Positions 43,626 to 55,900 of a stretch of 64,000 nt of DNA are shown here, piece by piece (position 1 is the first letter of the stretch; each line of letters starts with the position of its first letter). The DNA lies in the NCBI GenBank assembly GCA_038501785.1, contig JBAMJR010000194.1, positions 1,248,001 through 1,312,000 of the forward strand, in the 5' to 3' direction. This DNA comes from Myoxocephalus aenaeus. Taxonomy: Eukaryota; Chordata; Actinopteri; Perciformes; Cottidae. The notes under the pieces were generated by a model. The model worked only from the letters and a program-made list of their open reading frames with translations, searched no databases and had not been told where the DNA came from. Made by a program: the position numbers and the translations under genes.

Positions 43626-44203
43626 TTAAACTACATGGAGCGGCCTTCTAGAGTGTCTGGACATGTGATTGGTCACAGGGCCCGCGTGACCATTAACATG
43701 CGCTGTGATTGGTCAGTGTGCCAGCATGACTTCTGTCAACACAACAGAAAGCTGTGTGGCGAATATTTCACATATCAGCTTTAAAAAAAGTAGCCGGATT
43801 TTACGGTTGTTAATATCATTCGTTCTGATTGGCTCGTGCTCTTGCATGTGCGGTTTTTGAGGGCCGCAGTTTTGTTGGATTGTTTTGACATGTTTTGTTA
43901 TAACTGTAAGCTATTATATTGCGTATTTGAACAGCAGTGTTCGGATGTACGTTTCTGTGGCTTTTATTGTGAAGGGAAAAATGGAAGGAGAGAAGTAGAG
44001 GAAACGTTCTTGTGAAGTGTGGAACGAGAATAAAAGTGGTTTCCGTCTTTTGCAAACTACGCTGCATTGTGTTGTTGTTTTATTAATAAAGTGAAGTACA
44101 TTATCCGTTAATGACGCAGCATCCCGTCATGCGCATATTTATATAAATAAACTGTAAACTGAAGGCCCAGGTCCAAAATGCATGGCCCGCCACTGCTGCG
44201 AAG

Positions 44204-45543
44204 TACAAAGACCGCCCCCTGGTGGGGACGGGGTTAAAGCACAACGTGAGAGCTCGTTTGGAAAGGGCTCACATTTTAGTCCCGCACCCCAGCCAAAAGA
44301 AACTTCCATGCTGGAATCCTACTCTCCAGGTTTCCCGTGTGTTGAGTAGCACATTGATTTAGCAACACACAAGATCATAAGCACATTTTCAATTAGAATA
44401 ATTCAATTCATGAAATTAGATTTCAACAGCGGGTCCCTCTACAAGACGAGGGCTCTAGACTATAATAATGTAGCTGTACCTTAAGGCCCTTACCTTTTCT
44501 GTTGATGTCGTGCATCAGCGTTGCATATTCCCAAACAAATTAGCAATTAATCAAATAACCCCAAACTAATTACCATATAGTGAAAGCTTTTAGGGGCCTC
44601 TTGGGGTCCGGGCCCTGGAGGAGGCAACCATTTTGTAATCCAGTTTTTGTTCAGAAATGCAGTTCCTTAAATCACAATGGCTGAAATGTTGCCAGATTAC
44701 ACTGCAAATGACACGGATGGGTGCAGATTTTCAGTCTCAAGTTTTACAAGGAGCCAGGTTTGACTGGAGGGACCGGAACCAGCATGCTGCTCCGATGCAG
44801 AACCGTATTCTTTTGTAACTGCTTCCTTACTGATTTTGGCCAAAACCTGCAAAAGACGCATTCCATATCCAATGCTGCCAACTGATGGGGTGTAACTGTC
44901 TGAATAAACAAATGTATTATAATGCAATTGCTTCAAATCTAACCACTCACAACACAATCAAGCTTCGGCACAACTCCGCTTCACGGAACATCTGTGATCA
45001 GGAATACGTATGAGCACAACTGACATTCTTTCAACAGTGGCCCTTTAGGTTCTGCAGCAGGAGGAAGAGCAGCAGAATCTTGTTGCAGGAGACTGGAGAA
45101 CAACCATCTGCCAGGTTATATTTTCCTCACACAGACCAGGTGTGTGGGCTCCGCATAATAAGCACAATGTTTACTCAGAAGTCATAAACACCGACTTCTC
45201 TCCGTGGTTCTCCTCCAAAGCAAACAGGGTCTCCGCCAGTCGACGAAAACGGAACTCAGTTTGTTTCATTCGCTGTTCATCCTGTTGATGTATGGCAACT
45301 TCTTCCAAACGGGATTTCTTTCTCTTTTTGTTGTTGTTGTCTTTCTTCACAGATAAATACCTCACTGTGGGACCATTCGGACCAGTATAAATGACTCTCT
45401 GAGTTTAATTTATGGTTTATTTGTGCCAGGTCTTCACTCCGTATACGTCAGGCATGGTCGACCATGTATGTAATAGAAAGGCATTGAAGAAGAGGGCATG
45501 AAGGAGAGTCTAACCTCTGCTCACCACCCTTCAAACTGGAAAT

Positions 45544-45545
<2 letters not shown>
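44204..45545. other. Non-coding stretch, nothing identified
   Basis: No gene, array or transposon could be supported. Confidence 0.45.
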
Positions 45546-45589
<44 letters not shown>

Positions 45590-45608
45590 TACGTGTGTGT
45601 GTGTGTGT
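45546..45608. repeat. (TG)n microsatellite, interrupted
   Basis: About 20 TG units, an interruption TTTGTACG, then about eight more. Confidence 0.95.
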
Positions 45609-47082
45609 CCCAGAGAATGGGCAAGTGAGCATCATCATTCTCTGCTGTTTCCCTCTTTCTCCTGTTAAAAACAACCTGCTTCATTTATCTGTGTTGGAAC
45701 AAATAATGCTATGGATGTAGAAATCACTGTTATGTATATTAGGAATTACAGCAGAATTAACCCAAATGATGACTACATTTCATACACCTAAATAATGCAA
45801 CTGTCAATTAATTATTATCAGTACTACTTTGGTAGCAGCCCTCTCTGACGGGGAACTCATTATCTTGCTCTCTTTAAAGCCAGGAGAGTGCTGGTCTGCT
45901 GCCTCGATCGAACAGTCTTTTCTGCGTTATTGTGTGCCTTTGGTGATCGACAGCGTAATTTTGGATTGGCCAAAGTCACACAATAACACAAACGATCAAG
46001 GCGACAATAGACTGTGTTCAGCAAGGTAGAATTACAGTTTTTATCAAAGGAGTCTTGTCTGCGAGGAGAGCAGTGATGGATGTAACTGCTGCACTTCCCC
46101 GTCAGAAAGAGCTGCCTGACAGCCGGTAAAGAGGTGAAAAACACTCGAAACATAGCGTATTCTTAAACTGATATTGATTCTTGTTTGGTGTCTAAAATAC
46201 ATTTTGCTGGTGCATGCTGTTGTTTTGAATTGTGAGTGAACTTTATTAGTGAGCAACATGGATCTCAGCCATAAAGAGTGTGTTTTTTATTACTTCAAAA
46301 TTATTTTCACCTCTTCACCACAGCCAAACTGAGAATTACATTACAATAAAAGAAGAAAGCGCCAGCTGACATAACCTTTTCACATCTAAATGTACTCCAA
46401 TTATCTTTTTATTAATTCAATATTAGTAACAAAGAGATCAACTGTGTCAACTGGAGGGTAACGTTTCTGTTTGCAACGTCATTGCAAACAGAACCAACAG
46501 AAAAATAAATAAAATTGGGCCTGTAGCAGCATCGCCGTAGTAAAAACACAGAGTTCAGCATGTTTTGAATCATTTGATAGAATAATGTAATATAGACTTC
46601 TCTTCAAATAAATCCCCCTCAATGAGTAATGAGCATTCAGCTCTCAGACAAAAATAACGCTTTTCTAAAATTATACATACAGTGATAAAATGTACGGTTA
46701 TATGGTGACACTAGATTCCGAGGCAACTGATGTGCACTCGTAGCGGCTTAATACCATCTACCATACCGCTTTCATCGGTGACTTCATGACGTTAGCTTTG
46801 GTTTTGGTTGTAGAGTCCTGCTGTGTCCGTACAAACGTTTAGATTAATGAGTGTCAATGTACTGTTACTCTGTCAGCACTGTTGCCGTTGCTTGGACATT
46901 TTGTGCGTTTGGCACTGTTAGCCGTTAACCGCCGGCTCAAACATTGCCATGTGGAGAGCCGTGTGGAGGCAATCCCTCAATCATAGCTATGAATTCCTAA
47001 GAGCTCCTCTGATTGACTTTTACGGTTTGGGAAAATGTAAATGTTTATCATCTTATCACCCAATTCTAAGCGATATGCTACA
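45609..47082. other. Non-coding stretch
   Basis: No gene is seen. CTCTCTGACGGGGAACTC at 45841 and CACTTCCCCGTCAGAAAGAG at 46091 are roughly inverted, perhaps the ends of a small unclassified element. Confidence 0.4.
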
Positions 47083-47090
47083 CTATAAAG

Positions 47091-48965
47091 CAGTGATTCT
47101 TAACCATAGGGCTGCGGCCCCCCATTGAGCCGCGAGTGCCACCTAGAGGGCCGCCAAAAACTTTCCGTTTTCACTTGTGGGCCGCGAGGGTCGCGGGACC
47201 GCATAGGTTATCAATTGAAGACACCAGAGATATCACTGTTATCCACAAGATGCTCAGTTACAATACAGCTTCACACCACTTAGTGGCGGTAATGCGTCAG
47301 TCAGTTGTTTAACAAGCTATAATATGCAGAAGAAGAAACTCAGCCAGCAGCTAGCCTATAGAGAAGTATTTAAAACGAAAACATGAAGACGAAAGTGCTG
47401 CTTAACACCCCCCCAAACGTCTAAATGTTTGTGCAAGTATAAGATAAGATAAGATAATCCTTTATTAGTCCCGCAGTGGGGAAATTGCAGGATTACAGCA
47501 GCCTTGCACACAATAGAGACATAGTAAAAACAATCAAGTAATATAAATAATAACAATAAACAGTATTAAAACAGTAGTAAAAAACACAGTACTTCACAAA
47601 GTAGGGCTTTGTGAACGGAGGTAACGAGGCGGAGCCCTGAGCCTGTGTGGAGTGTGGGCTAACGCTAGCCTCGCTAGCTAACACAGCACTGAACGCCACA
47701 AAGTGGTATCTAGAAACCAAACATCCAACGCTCGTGAGAAAGCCGGTGGGATTTTTCAAGAGAAAGGACGATGTACTACAGATGCAGAAAAGGTCTGTCT
47801 GTCACTGACTGGCAACTCCAAATGTGCTGTGACAGCTGTCACAGATATGAAGAGCAACTTCTGGTTCTGCAAACATGAAGACTACTAAAGCATATCATTC
47901 ACATCATAAGGCTATATTTTAATTTGCACTTTATTTAAATGTTATTTACAGTTTATTTAATTAGAAAATTATTATTTTGAATTGTGTGCACATTTGTCTA
48001 TACACTAATAGTTGCCCAATAATTGTGAACACACAGAAATATATAAGAAAGTAAAAACCTCACTTTTACTGTCATAAACATTTAAGGTTTATTAACATTG
48101 TGGATTAACCGAGAGCACTGTAGTTGTTCAATAATACAATTAATCCTAAAAAAAAGAATTGTCCTACTAATCCTTTCCTAATAATCGTGCAGTGTATTTA
48201 TTTTATTACCACATATTATTTATCAAATTTCAAATTTATTTCTCAGTTTTTTTGAGAGTCTCCCTTGTTTTTGTAGAAAAATCGAATGATTGGTTATTTT
48301 TGTGTTAATACACCTGACTTGAGCCTTTAAATGAGTTCTTGTATTAGCTTGATTTGTTCCATGACTTGTTGTCTGTGCAGGTTTACATACACATGATCAA
48401 TAAATGTCTTTGTGATGATCACATTGCATCATGTCATTTATTTGACAAGGTTTTTGCTTGTTGAACTGTAGGTAGATTTGATCTAGTTATTGAATACAAA
48501 TCAAACCAAGAGTGAGATCAATTAGTTAATACACCAATACAGTGTTAACCTCATCAGCCCGAGGGTCCCCCCAATAGGGATACCCGAGGGCTTATTCAGG
48601 TGTTCTACAGCTCATATGACCTTGATATGAATACCAGCCCCTATTGTCATTGATCTCTAAAGAATCAGCAACTCCTTGCCTTTAATAAAAAATAAAAAAA
48701 AAGATATTATTTATTTTCTGCATAAATATGATCAAAAGTCAAGAGTCTGATCAAAACATTAGTCCTCGGTCGCTCCCCAAGTTTTTTTAATTGTATTTTT
48801 GGTGACTTCCCATCATGTCCCAGAGTAATACTGCACCTCTTTAGAAAGATTAAGACCTAAATCATCCAAATATGCAATAATAATCACAATAAACACAAGC
48901 AATGACCCGGGGCACCTTGTACTTGAAAAGTTGGCCCCCAAGGTCAAAAAGGTTAAGAACCCCTG
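47091..48965. mobile_element. hAT element with 8-bp target duplication
   Basis: The left end CAGTGATTCTTAACCATAGG and right end GGTTAAGAACCCCTG are inverted repeats of the familiar CAGNGGTTCTTAACC type. CTATAAAG flanks both sides (47083-47090 and 48966-48973). The 1875-bp interior has no long transposase frame. It includes a nested LINE tail at 47443-47590. Confidence 0.95.
47443..47590. mobile_element. LINE 3' fragment with a GATAA-type tail, nested in the hAT
   Basis: AGATAAGATAAGATAATCCTTTATTAGTCCCGCAGTGGGGAAATTGCAGGATTACAGCAGC is a well-known teleost retroposon 3' end, read on the complementary strand. Only the tail region is present. Confidence 0.75.
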
Positions 48966-48973
48966 CTATAAAG

Positions 48974-49916
48974 AATAGCATGCGTTTTGCAGTAGTCTTC
49001 CATTAAAACGTTTCAGTTCCCTACTATAACTACAAACCTCTATAAAATACATCATCGCAAATAAAGTTGCAATTTTTGTTGTTACGGATTATCTATCTCA
49101 AACCATACTCCTCAACTTGTAAATTCATGCTGTATCAAATGGAAATGAATGATGATGAACACATAAAACATGTACATATACATACTAAATGGACGGCCTC
49201 ATCCTCATGCAAAAGCAGGTCCAGGTGAAGGGAGGCAGCTGACGAAAAAAAAAAGGAATTCTTCACACAGAGCTTTCCTGCATATAAAAAGAGCATCTTG
49301 TGTACTGTAAATGGAAGGCTTGCCAGCCGGCATTATGCCAGCTGGCCTCCTCCTGAAGCATAGCTTAGCCATATGTCAATCTGCAGTAATGACTCCCATC
49401 AGGTGAGCAGAAGGGAGAAAGGTTACGCGCTCAGCCGCAGGCCTCAACTGCTACAGATCCTGCATCAGAATTCAGATTTGAGAGGCTGCTGAAACTGATA
49501 CGAGACACCTGGATGATTAAGTTTTTTCCACTATTTCATCTTTATGATCAAGCCCCGGAACACTAAAATGATGTCAAACTAAACCATTTCTATGAAGACT
49601 GACATCAAATATAGAAGTACATGATTAATATTAATGTGCGGGTTGTCAGATGAGGTGACGAATGACATTCAGTGGATGAGAAATGACGGCGTGCTTCCAA
49701 TCTAATTGATTGTTTAAGTGTCTCACTCGTCATTTCTAGCGTCATCCCTCCTTCGTCCTATCTCTGTCTTTGCAGTCCGGTCTTCCAACAATTCTGCCGG
49801 CACCTGTTTGGATTTGAAATGTCAGATTTGTACAGCGAGCGTGTGTTTGCATGGGAGGACGACTGAAAGGACTTCCATTCAGTAGCTCAGCGGAGAAATG
49901 AAAAGGCAGCACTTTC
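48974..49916. other. Non-coding stretch, nothing identified
   Basis: The part at about 49330-49430 is repeat-free and conserved-looking (CATAGCTTAGCCATATGTCAATCTGCAGTAATGAC), without further evidence. Confidence 0.35.
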
Positions 49917-50000
49917 TTAGGATGGGTTAAATGCAGAGAACACATTTCATGTATGTATGTACTATGACAAATAAAAAGGATTTCTATTTCTATTTCTATG
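49917..50000 (+). mobile_element. 3' tail of the SINE family seen at 36050
   Basis: GGATGGGTTAAATGCAGAGAACACATTTCATGTATGTATGTACTATGACAAATAAAAAGGA matches 36217-36275, followed by a TTTCTA repeat tail. The tRNA-like head is missing. Confidence 0.8.
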
Positions 50001-51978
50001 GCTGAAGCTCTGCTGAAAGCTCCAAGGACGTGTCTTTGTGCTGTGAGAGAAAATCTCGGCACCTTCATCTGAAGGTCTAACAACTCAAATTCAATACGTC
50101 ACGGTCTCCATGGATGCAAAGATAAAGACTTTTAAAAAAAAATGACAATTTGCAATTGTTTAATGAGAAAGGAAATGCATTCAACACATTTGTTAGAGCT
50201 CGAGGACACAGACCATGTGTTTCAGTCGTGTATCGATAGAAACAAATCTCTGACTTTTATTGGTTTTCTGATACGCATCGATTCCTCCAATCTCCCAGGT
50301 GAAATATGTGTTTTTTATATGTAGTTTTTCTTTTTATATTACAACATCAATAATGAAAACATTATTACTCTTTGGTTGAAATATTTAAGAAGACGGTACA
50401 TTTGGTGAACACGAGTACATAATGACTTGTGTCGGAGTTCAGGACTTTGACTTAACTCGGGACTTGACTGCCTACACCTGAGTTTTACCTGGGACCAGCG
50501 AAGCAACAGCTTCACTGCACCTGTTCATGAATGAATCATGTCTCAAAAACTTTGGCTCGGTTAATATATTCAAAATTCCCGAGCTGCTCTCATAAATACA
50601 TGCAGGGCAGATGTGAAACAGCCTCCACCGAGAAGCGTCAGCCCAAATGCTTGTGCTCAGAGTCTGATTTAAAAACTAAAAGCTAAATCTCCTTCATTTA
50701 TTTTTCATTTTGGAGCAATCTTTGCAGCAGCTTCTGTGTGTTCGTCTCTTTTTTCTTCTTCTAAAATCCTTCCGAGCGGAGTCATCATCGCGGACGGAGA
50801 GGTAGCTTTCTCTGCTTTTGAGATGCCACCATTTTAGCACTGCAATTCACCTCTGAGCCTGTTGCCAAGCAACTCCTGACACTTTGGGGATGCGGAGCGA
50901 AGGCAGGAGCCGGCGTGGTATTGCCATATTGTTTTGCACCGTGCACCTTAGGTTTCCACGTGGTCCAGGACCTCATCCGGGTGTATTTTACAGAGAACAG
51001 ACGACATGAAATGGACGTGGAGACGACAAAAGAACAGACTTTAAGTCTTTTTGGGTGCAACTACCAAACTTAGTAATGCAAACAAAGTCCATTCAATTCA
51101 TTTTAAGAGTTGCTTTCCTAACTTTGAAAAACAAAATGTAACAAATAAATATATCGCTATAAATCTAATGAGTTGTTATCTAGTAAAATAATAGCATCTG
51201 ATACCAGATCAGCCAATGATCACCGATCCAGCTATTTGGGTCAGTATCAGTATGTGAAACCTGACCCTATATATTAGTTTTCATCAGAGACTTTACGTTT
51301 TGTTTTCAAGATATTCATATAATCGGTCAATCTTTTTTTAATAAAAGTTCTGTAAAAAGGGATGCTTGATGAAGTTATATGATGTTTCTCGTTTAAAAAG
51401 ATCCATTAACATTTTATTTAAAAAAATTAAATATATTTCCAGGATCTCAGTCCCCCCATCTGGAATCTGGAATGTCCTCAGGTCTCTGTGTCTCTCCACC
51501 TCTCCACAGCGTTCCTTCCTCCGCTGTGGACTCACTTGTAGACGCGCCACAGCTCCGCTCTGTACAACCAGAGCTGCGTGCGTCGCTGCTGCATTCAGCC
51601 TCTCTGGCGGCTTGATGGATCCTCTGCCGCTTTAAATACTTCAACTGCGTCTGCTCGAGAATTCTGTCGGAAAGGATGGACATGCTCCCCGTGCAGTGAG
51701 CCTGAGGTGGATGCAGGGATCTGAACACAAACACTTCTGTCTTTTACCTCACTCTCTATACCCTGATCAAATTCCCCGACGCTGAACTGTGAACTCTAAC
51801 TGAACCAAAAGGTTGGTGCAGACAGATGAAAGGACAACATAAAAACGTGTAGAGCAAAACTCGGAACGGCTTTATTAGTTAGTTCAATTTGATTTTCTTT
51901 TGCACTGACATGAGGAGTCTCTTCAGTGAACGTATTTGTATTTAACGCCCATCTTCGAATCTTTATTTTGATCTGAAC
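50001..51978. other. Non-coding stretch, nothing identified
   Basis: No gene or repeat could be supported. Short frames near 51366-51734 overlap on both strands and look like chance. Confidence 0.45.
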
Positions 51979-51980
51979 TA

Positions 51981-52298
51981 CCGTAAAAGTCGGGTTACAA
52001 GCCGCTCCTACCTCCGGTGGGTGTCCCCACTGTAGCAAGCTAGCAGCAGCACTAGCTAGCGCTGCTGCTAGCTCCCCGCTGCTACTGCTACTGCCCGCGT
52101 CTACTCTGCCCGAGTCGGGTGTCGAGCCGGGGCTGGTTCCACTTCCTTCGGTGGTTGTCGGGGAACTAGCGGAGCGCTAGCTGTAGCGCTAGCTGGAGCG
52201 CTAGCTGGAGCGCTAGCTGGAGCGCTAGCTGGCTACAGCGGGGAGCTAACGGGAACACTGACTGAAGGTAGTAGCGACTTGTAACCCGACTTTTACGG
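51981..52298. mobile_element. Tc1/mariner-type MITE, copy B, intact termini
   Basis: Flanked by TA (51979-51980 and 52299-52300). The terminal inverted repeats run about 35 bp: CCGTAAAAGTCGGGTTACAA on the left, TTGTAACCCGACTTTTACGG on the right. The interior is GC-rich with AGCGCTAGCTGG repeated about five times at 52175-52235. It has no coding capacity. It matches copy A at 16481-16775, which lost most of its left terminus. Confidence 0.92.
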
Positions 52299-52300
52299 TA

Positions 52301-55300
52301 CACGCCTGTGAAGTTACTTTGACGCTATCACTGTGACAACATCTGTCCACAGACAGAAATATTAACACCTGGCAACTCACACACAGACTCACAAGGGGAT
52401 AATGCACAGTGTCACTTTTCATTCAGTCTCTAGCAGACTGAAATGGGTCTTGGCCCTGAGGAATGTCTTTGCGAAAAAGGTGGAGGAAAATCTGACGGAC
52501 TGAATTTAGGATTTCTCCGTACAAACAAGGTCAGTTTGACCCTGAAGGTAATTTGTCAGTGTCAGCATGGCAGGCAAGCAAGCAGAGCAGAAATGATCAG
52601 CTCTATTACTAGATGATTTTGTTGAGAACATTCTTAATGAGGTCAAAGGGTCAAGGTCAACTAGGGATTCGTTCTGTCAGAGATGCTTTCTGTCATTAAA
52701 CTCCAGCTCCTGACGCCCTAGACTGCCCAGCGGTTTGCGGTGCCGTTTCCCTCACCCTTCTCTTCCACATGCTCTCATATGGGGGGAAAATGAATATTTA
52801 CTGAGTTTATAGAGGCAGTTACATCAGAAATCTCCTAGCAACTACATGTGGTATAAGGAACATCCAGTAGACTATGAAAGATAAGAAAACACTTTTTTAG
52901 GGTGGGGTCTCTGGCTGTTTTCCACTTCTGTCTTGCTAATGATAAGGGTGTGGAAGAGGTTTAAGGTTAGATTTAGGAAAAATCTCATCCAGAAATCATC
53001 AAATCCCTCCACTGTTGCAGTGCCAGCAGGCTCACTGGCTGTTGAGACTGAGAGAAGCCCTGCCGGAGGAAACAAAGGGCTGCGTTGGCGTTGCTTCAAC
53101 TGTGAGAGGTGAACGAGTTTGACGGCTTATCAGACACTAGACTGAAAATGGCAGCCTCGCCATTGTGTGGCTTCACCACCCAGTCAAGTCGGTCGAGAAA
53201 TTGAGGAATTCAATTCCGTGTTAAGAAATTCCCTCCAGGGGTTTCTGAGATATTGCATTCACGAGAATGGCCTCCGCTGGCCTGGAGGCATAACGAATAA
53301 ATACAAATGCACAGTGGTTTTGGTTTGTAATAACATGAGACAGCTCTGAAAAAGTGTCAACTTTTATTTAACTTAATGAAATTAAAGTTAAAGGAGCTGT
53401 AACATTCTAAACATTAAGCAAACAACTATTATCAATGTGAAAGTATAGCAATGTCCACCTGAGCAGAGAATGAAGTCACTCTCCCTCTGTGTGTCGTTAT
53501 CTGAGCTTCTATGGAGCTTTTTTACAATGTTAATTGAAGAGCGTTGTCTTTCAATTTTATACCATGACTTATTGATTTCAGATTTTGTAATGCTTTCCCT
53601 AAAACACCCTGTCCTCGCACTCAAATAGCACCTGCTTGCACTTGCATTTGCTCTGCCTGAATGCCTGCACGCAGATGTATTGTTGCTTGAAGAGATTTCC
53701 TGCGACCTTCTCTTCTTCTGGGTGCTCGTAAAATGTCTGCTTTCCTCAGATTTCTTTGTGTGCAATAAACCTGTCAAAATTCCTGCTTTACAAGAGCGTC
53801 CCTGACAGGTTCATCCACTTCCGTCCTCCAAGGCTTTATTTTAACTTAAAATAACTTAAACTTTCTTCTTTTACTACAATAGCTACACCGTCGTCCTCAC
53901 GGTGTACTAGAAGAGATCAAACAGTGCTGCCGGTGTGTGGAGCAGGTTTCATTTAGTAGCATAGCTAGCTGCTGCATATACCAGTGACGATCAGATTATG
54001 CCGTTGGGGAGTGGTGTCAGTTGTACGATACAAGTCGTTGTATTTTGTTTCTGACTGCAGTCGCATGCTACTACAGCGGTCAACAGATAATATTATCTAA
54101 CACGGCACCTAGACCTTCACTCAATAACAGAGCGCAGAGCTACAGAGCTAACGTTAGCGGTGCATGAAGCTAACACCAGCTGAGACTGAAAACAGAGCAC
54201 ATTCAACCTCATGTAGGCTATGTTCAGTTTAATTGTGGAAGGAACGCGTGGAACTACGAGACTAAATTATAGCTAAGGCGATGTAGATGTCTTAAAGTGG
54301 GCTGACACTAGATGCATGAAAAGACGGGGCAGACTGCAGACTCAGTTTTAGCTAGCATAAGAAAGCTAATTGCTCGTTCTGCCGTGAACGAGCATTTTCT
54401 AAAGTTGAGTCACGGCATCCTTGCCAGTGTACACCAAAAATAAAAAGGTTGGGTCCAGTAATAGTAGCTGCTTATAGAAGAATAATAACGGGCCCTCCTA
54501 TACTGAATGTGAGGAGAAGCACTGAACTGGAGCGCAGGAAATCTGTGCAAGCAATAATAATATATCTGAGTGCAAAAATACCGTTTGAGCAGAAATTAAA
54601 GCGCAAGAAAGAGCTATTTGAGTTCCAGGACAGGGGTTTGAGGGAGAGCATTAGAACATTTGAGGTGAAATCATCAAGTCATGCTCTCCGATTGAAGTAA
54701 CACGCTGTTGGAGAAAGACAGGATAGCTCCATGACCTTCTCCTTGCTTTGTTGACCTAGCCGTTAGCCGGCCACGAGTGCTTTTACTGCATGTGATTGTC
54801 CCCCATTGGTTACCTCACGGTCACCACTCCGCACCACTCTCACATGGCAGTTAGAGTGCAAAGCATTCAGGTAGCAGCTTTTCATTTTAGTCGGCGCTGA
54901 TCGTCCCTTTCTTCAGGGAAAATGACAAAACGTCTCAGGAGATCCTCACCTCATCTTGAGTGAGCCCAGAAACCCTGAGAAGGACTCAGCTTTTGGCTGC
55001 TGGTATCCGCAATCTCATCCTTTCTATCGGTACCTTTGGCTCCGGGCCATGGGTGGGGGTTGGAGCGTAGATGGACTGGTACATTGAGAGCGTCGCCTTT
55101 GGGCTCAGCTACCTTTTCACCACGCCAGTCCAGTACAACAGCTCTGTTAGTCCTGACACCACACCAGTTCGCCTGTTGATCTCGTGCTCCATCTTACTGA
55201 GACTCCAAGATAGATACACACACTCTCGGGACAGCGACTCACACCCCACTTGGAGTGAGCAATCCAACATTTTCCAAAATGCCATTAGACACAGAGGTGC

Positions 55301-55830
55301 TTACTCTCTTTCAGAAACTCGTCACTCACAAATGATTGTGTATTTTTTAGTTTGTTGCTGCAGCACATTCACGCAGGCATCGGATTTTAATATTCTCTAC
55401 CACTTTATTATGTTACTGATGAGTCACATCCCGCTCGCTCCAATTTGGGTGATTGCCGTGTGTTCATTTAAACTGAACCGCTCTCGCAGAGAATGACGAC
55501 CTCTCCACGCGGGCCTCTCAACCCGCTCTGGATTAACTAGAAAACACACGCCGGTGTTTCCATTCGCGCGCCGGCAGGACGTGATGCGTGCTTGACATAT
55601 TTCAGAGTTACCGTTGTCATCCCACTCTCACCCAGACGGAGTGTAAGAGCGATGCCAAAGATACTCAGCACTCAGACGAGGGTAATCAAATGATGCGAAT
55701 GAAACAAATGTATTTGAATCTGCTTTTAACCTGTGATGCCAGTTCAGAATGTTTTTGTTTTCTTTATTACTGTTATAATGTCATCTATTTTGTTTATATT
55801 GTTATTGCTTTTATCACTTCTGTTTTTACC
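52301..55830. other. Non-coding stretch, nothing identified
   Basis: Frames of 129-141 codons (minus 53388-53777, plus 55071-55496) have no recognisable domain. No transposon or array was found. Confidence 0.4.
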
Positions 55831-55900
55831 ATGTAAAGTGCCTTTGAGGACCTTTTAAAGAGCTATACGAAAACATTTATTATTATTATTATTAAATTAT
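55831..55900 (+). mobile_element. Retroposon tail ending in (TTA)n
   Basis: GTAAAGTGCCTTTGAGGACC, GCTATACGAAAACATTTATTATTATTATTATTA resembles the common fish GCTATATAAATAAAATTTATTATTATT retroposon end. Confidence 0.55.

Larger units (their letters stand above)
41895..44195. mobile_element. hAT element with 8-bp target duplication, carrying a nested piggyBac-like element
   Basis: The left end CAGCAGTGGGCCGTCAGGG and right end GGCCCGCCACTG are imperfect inverted repeats; the related copy ending at 8949 shows CAGTGGTGGGCC. CTGCGAAG flanks both ends exactly (41887-41894 and 44196-44203). Without the nested element at 42158-43625, about 830 bp of hAT sequence remain, with no transposase frame. 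Confidence 0.93.

Noticed and set aside
48547..48954. TTAA-flanked segment at the right end of the hAT, considered as a nested piggyBac-like element
   Set aside because: The right-hand TTAA belongs to the normal hAT terminus TTCTTAACC, and the inner ends match poorly.
55071..55496. 141-codon plus-strand frame
   Set aside because: There is no recognisable domain, no Kozak or splice context and no repeat origin. It is within the length expected by chance in 64 kb.
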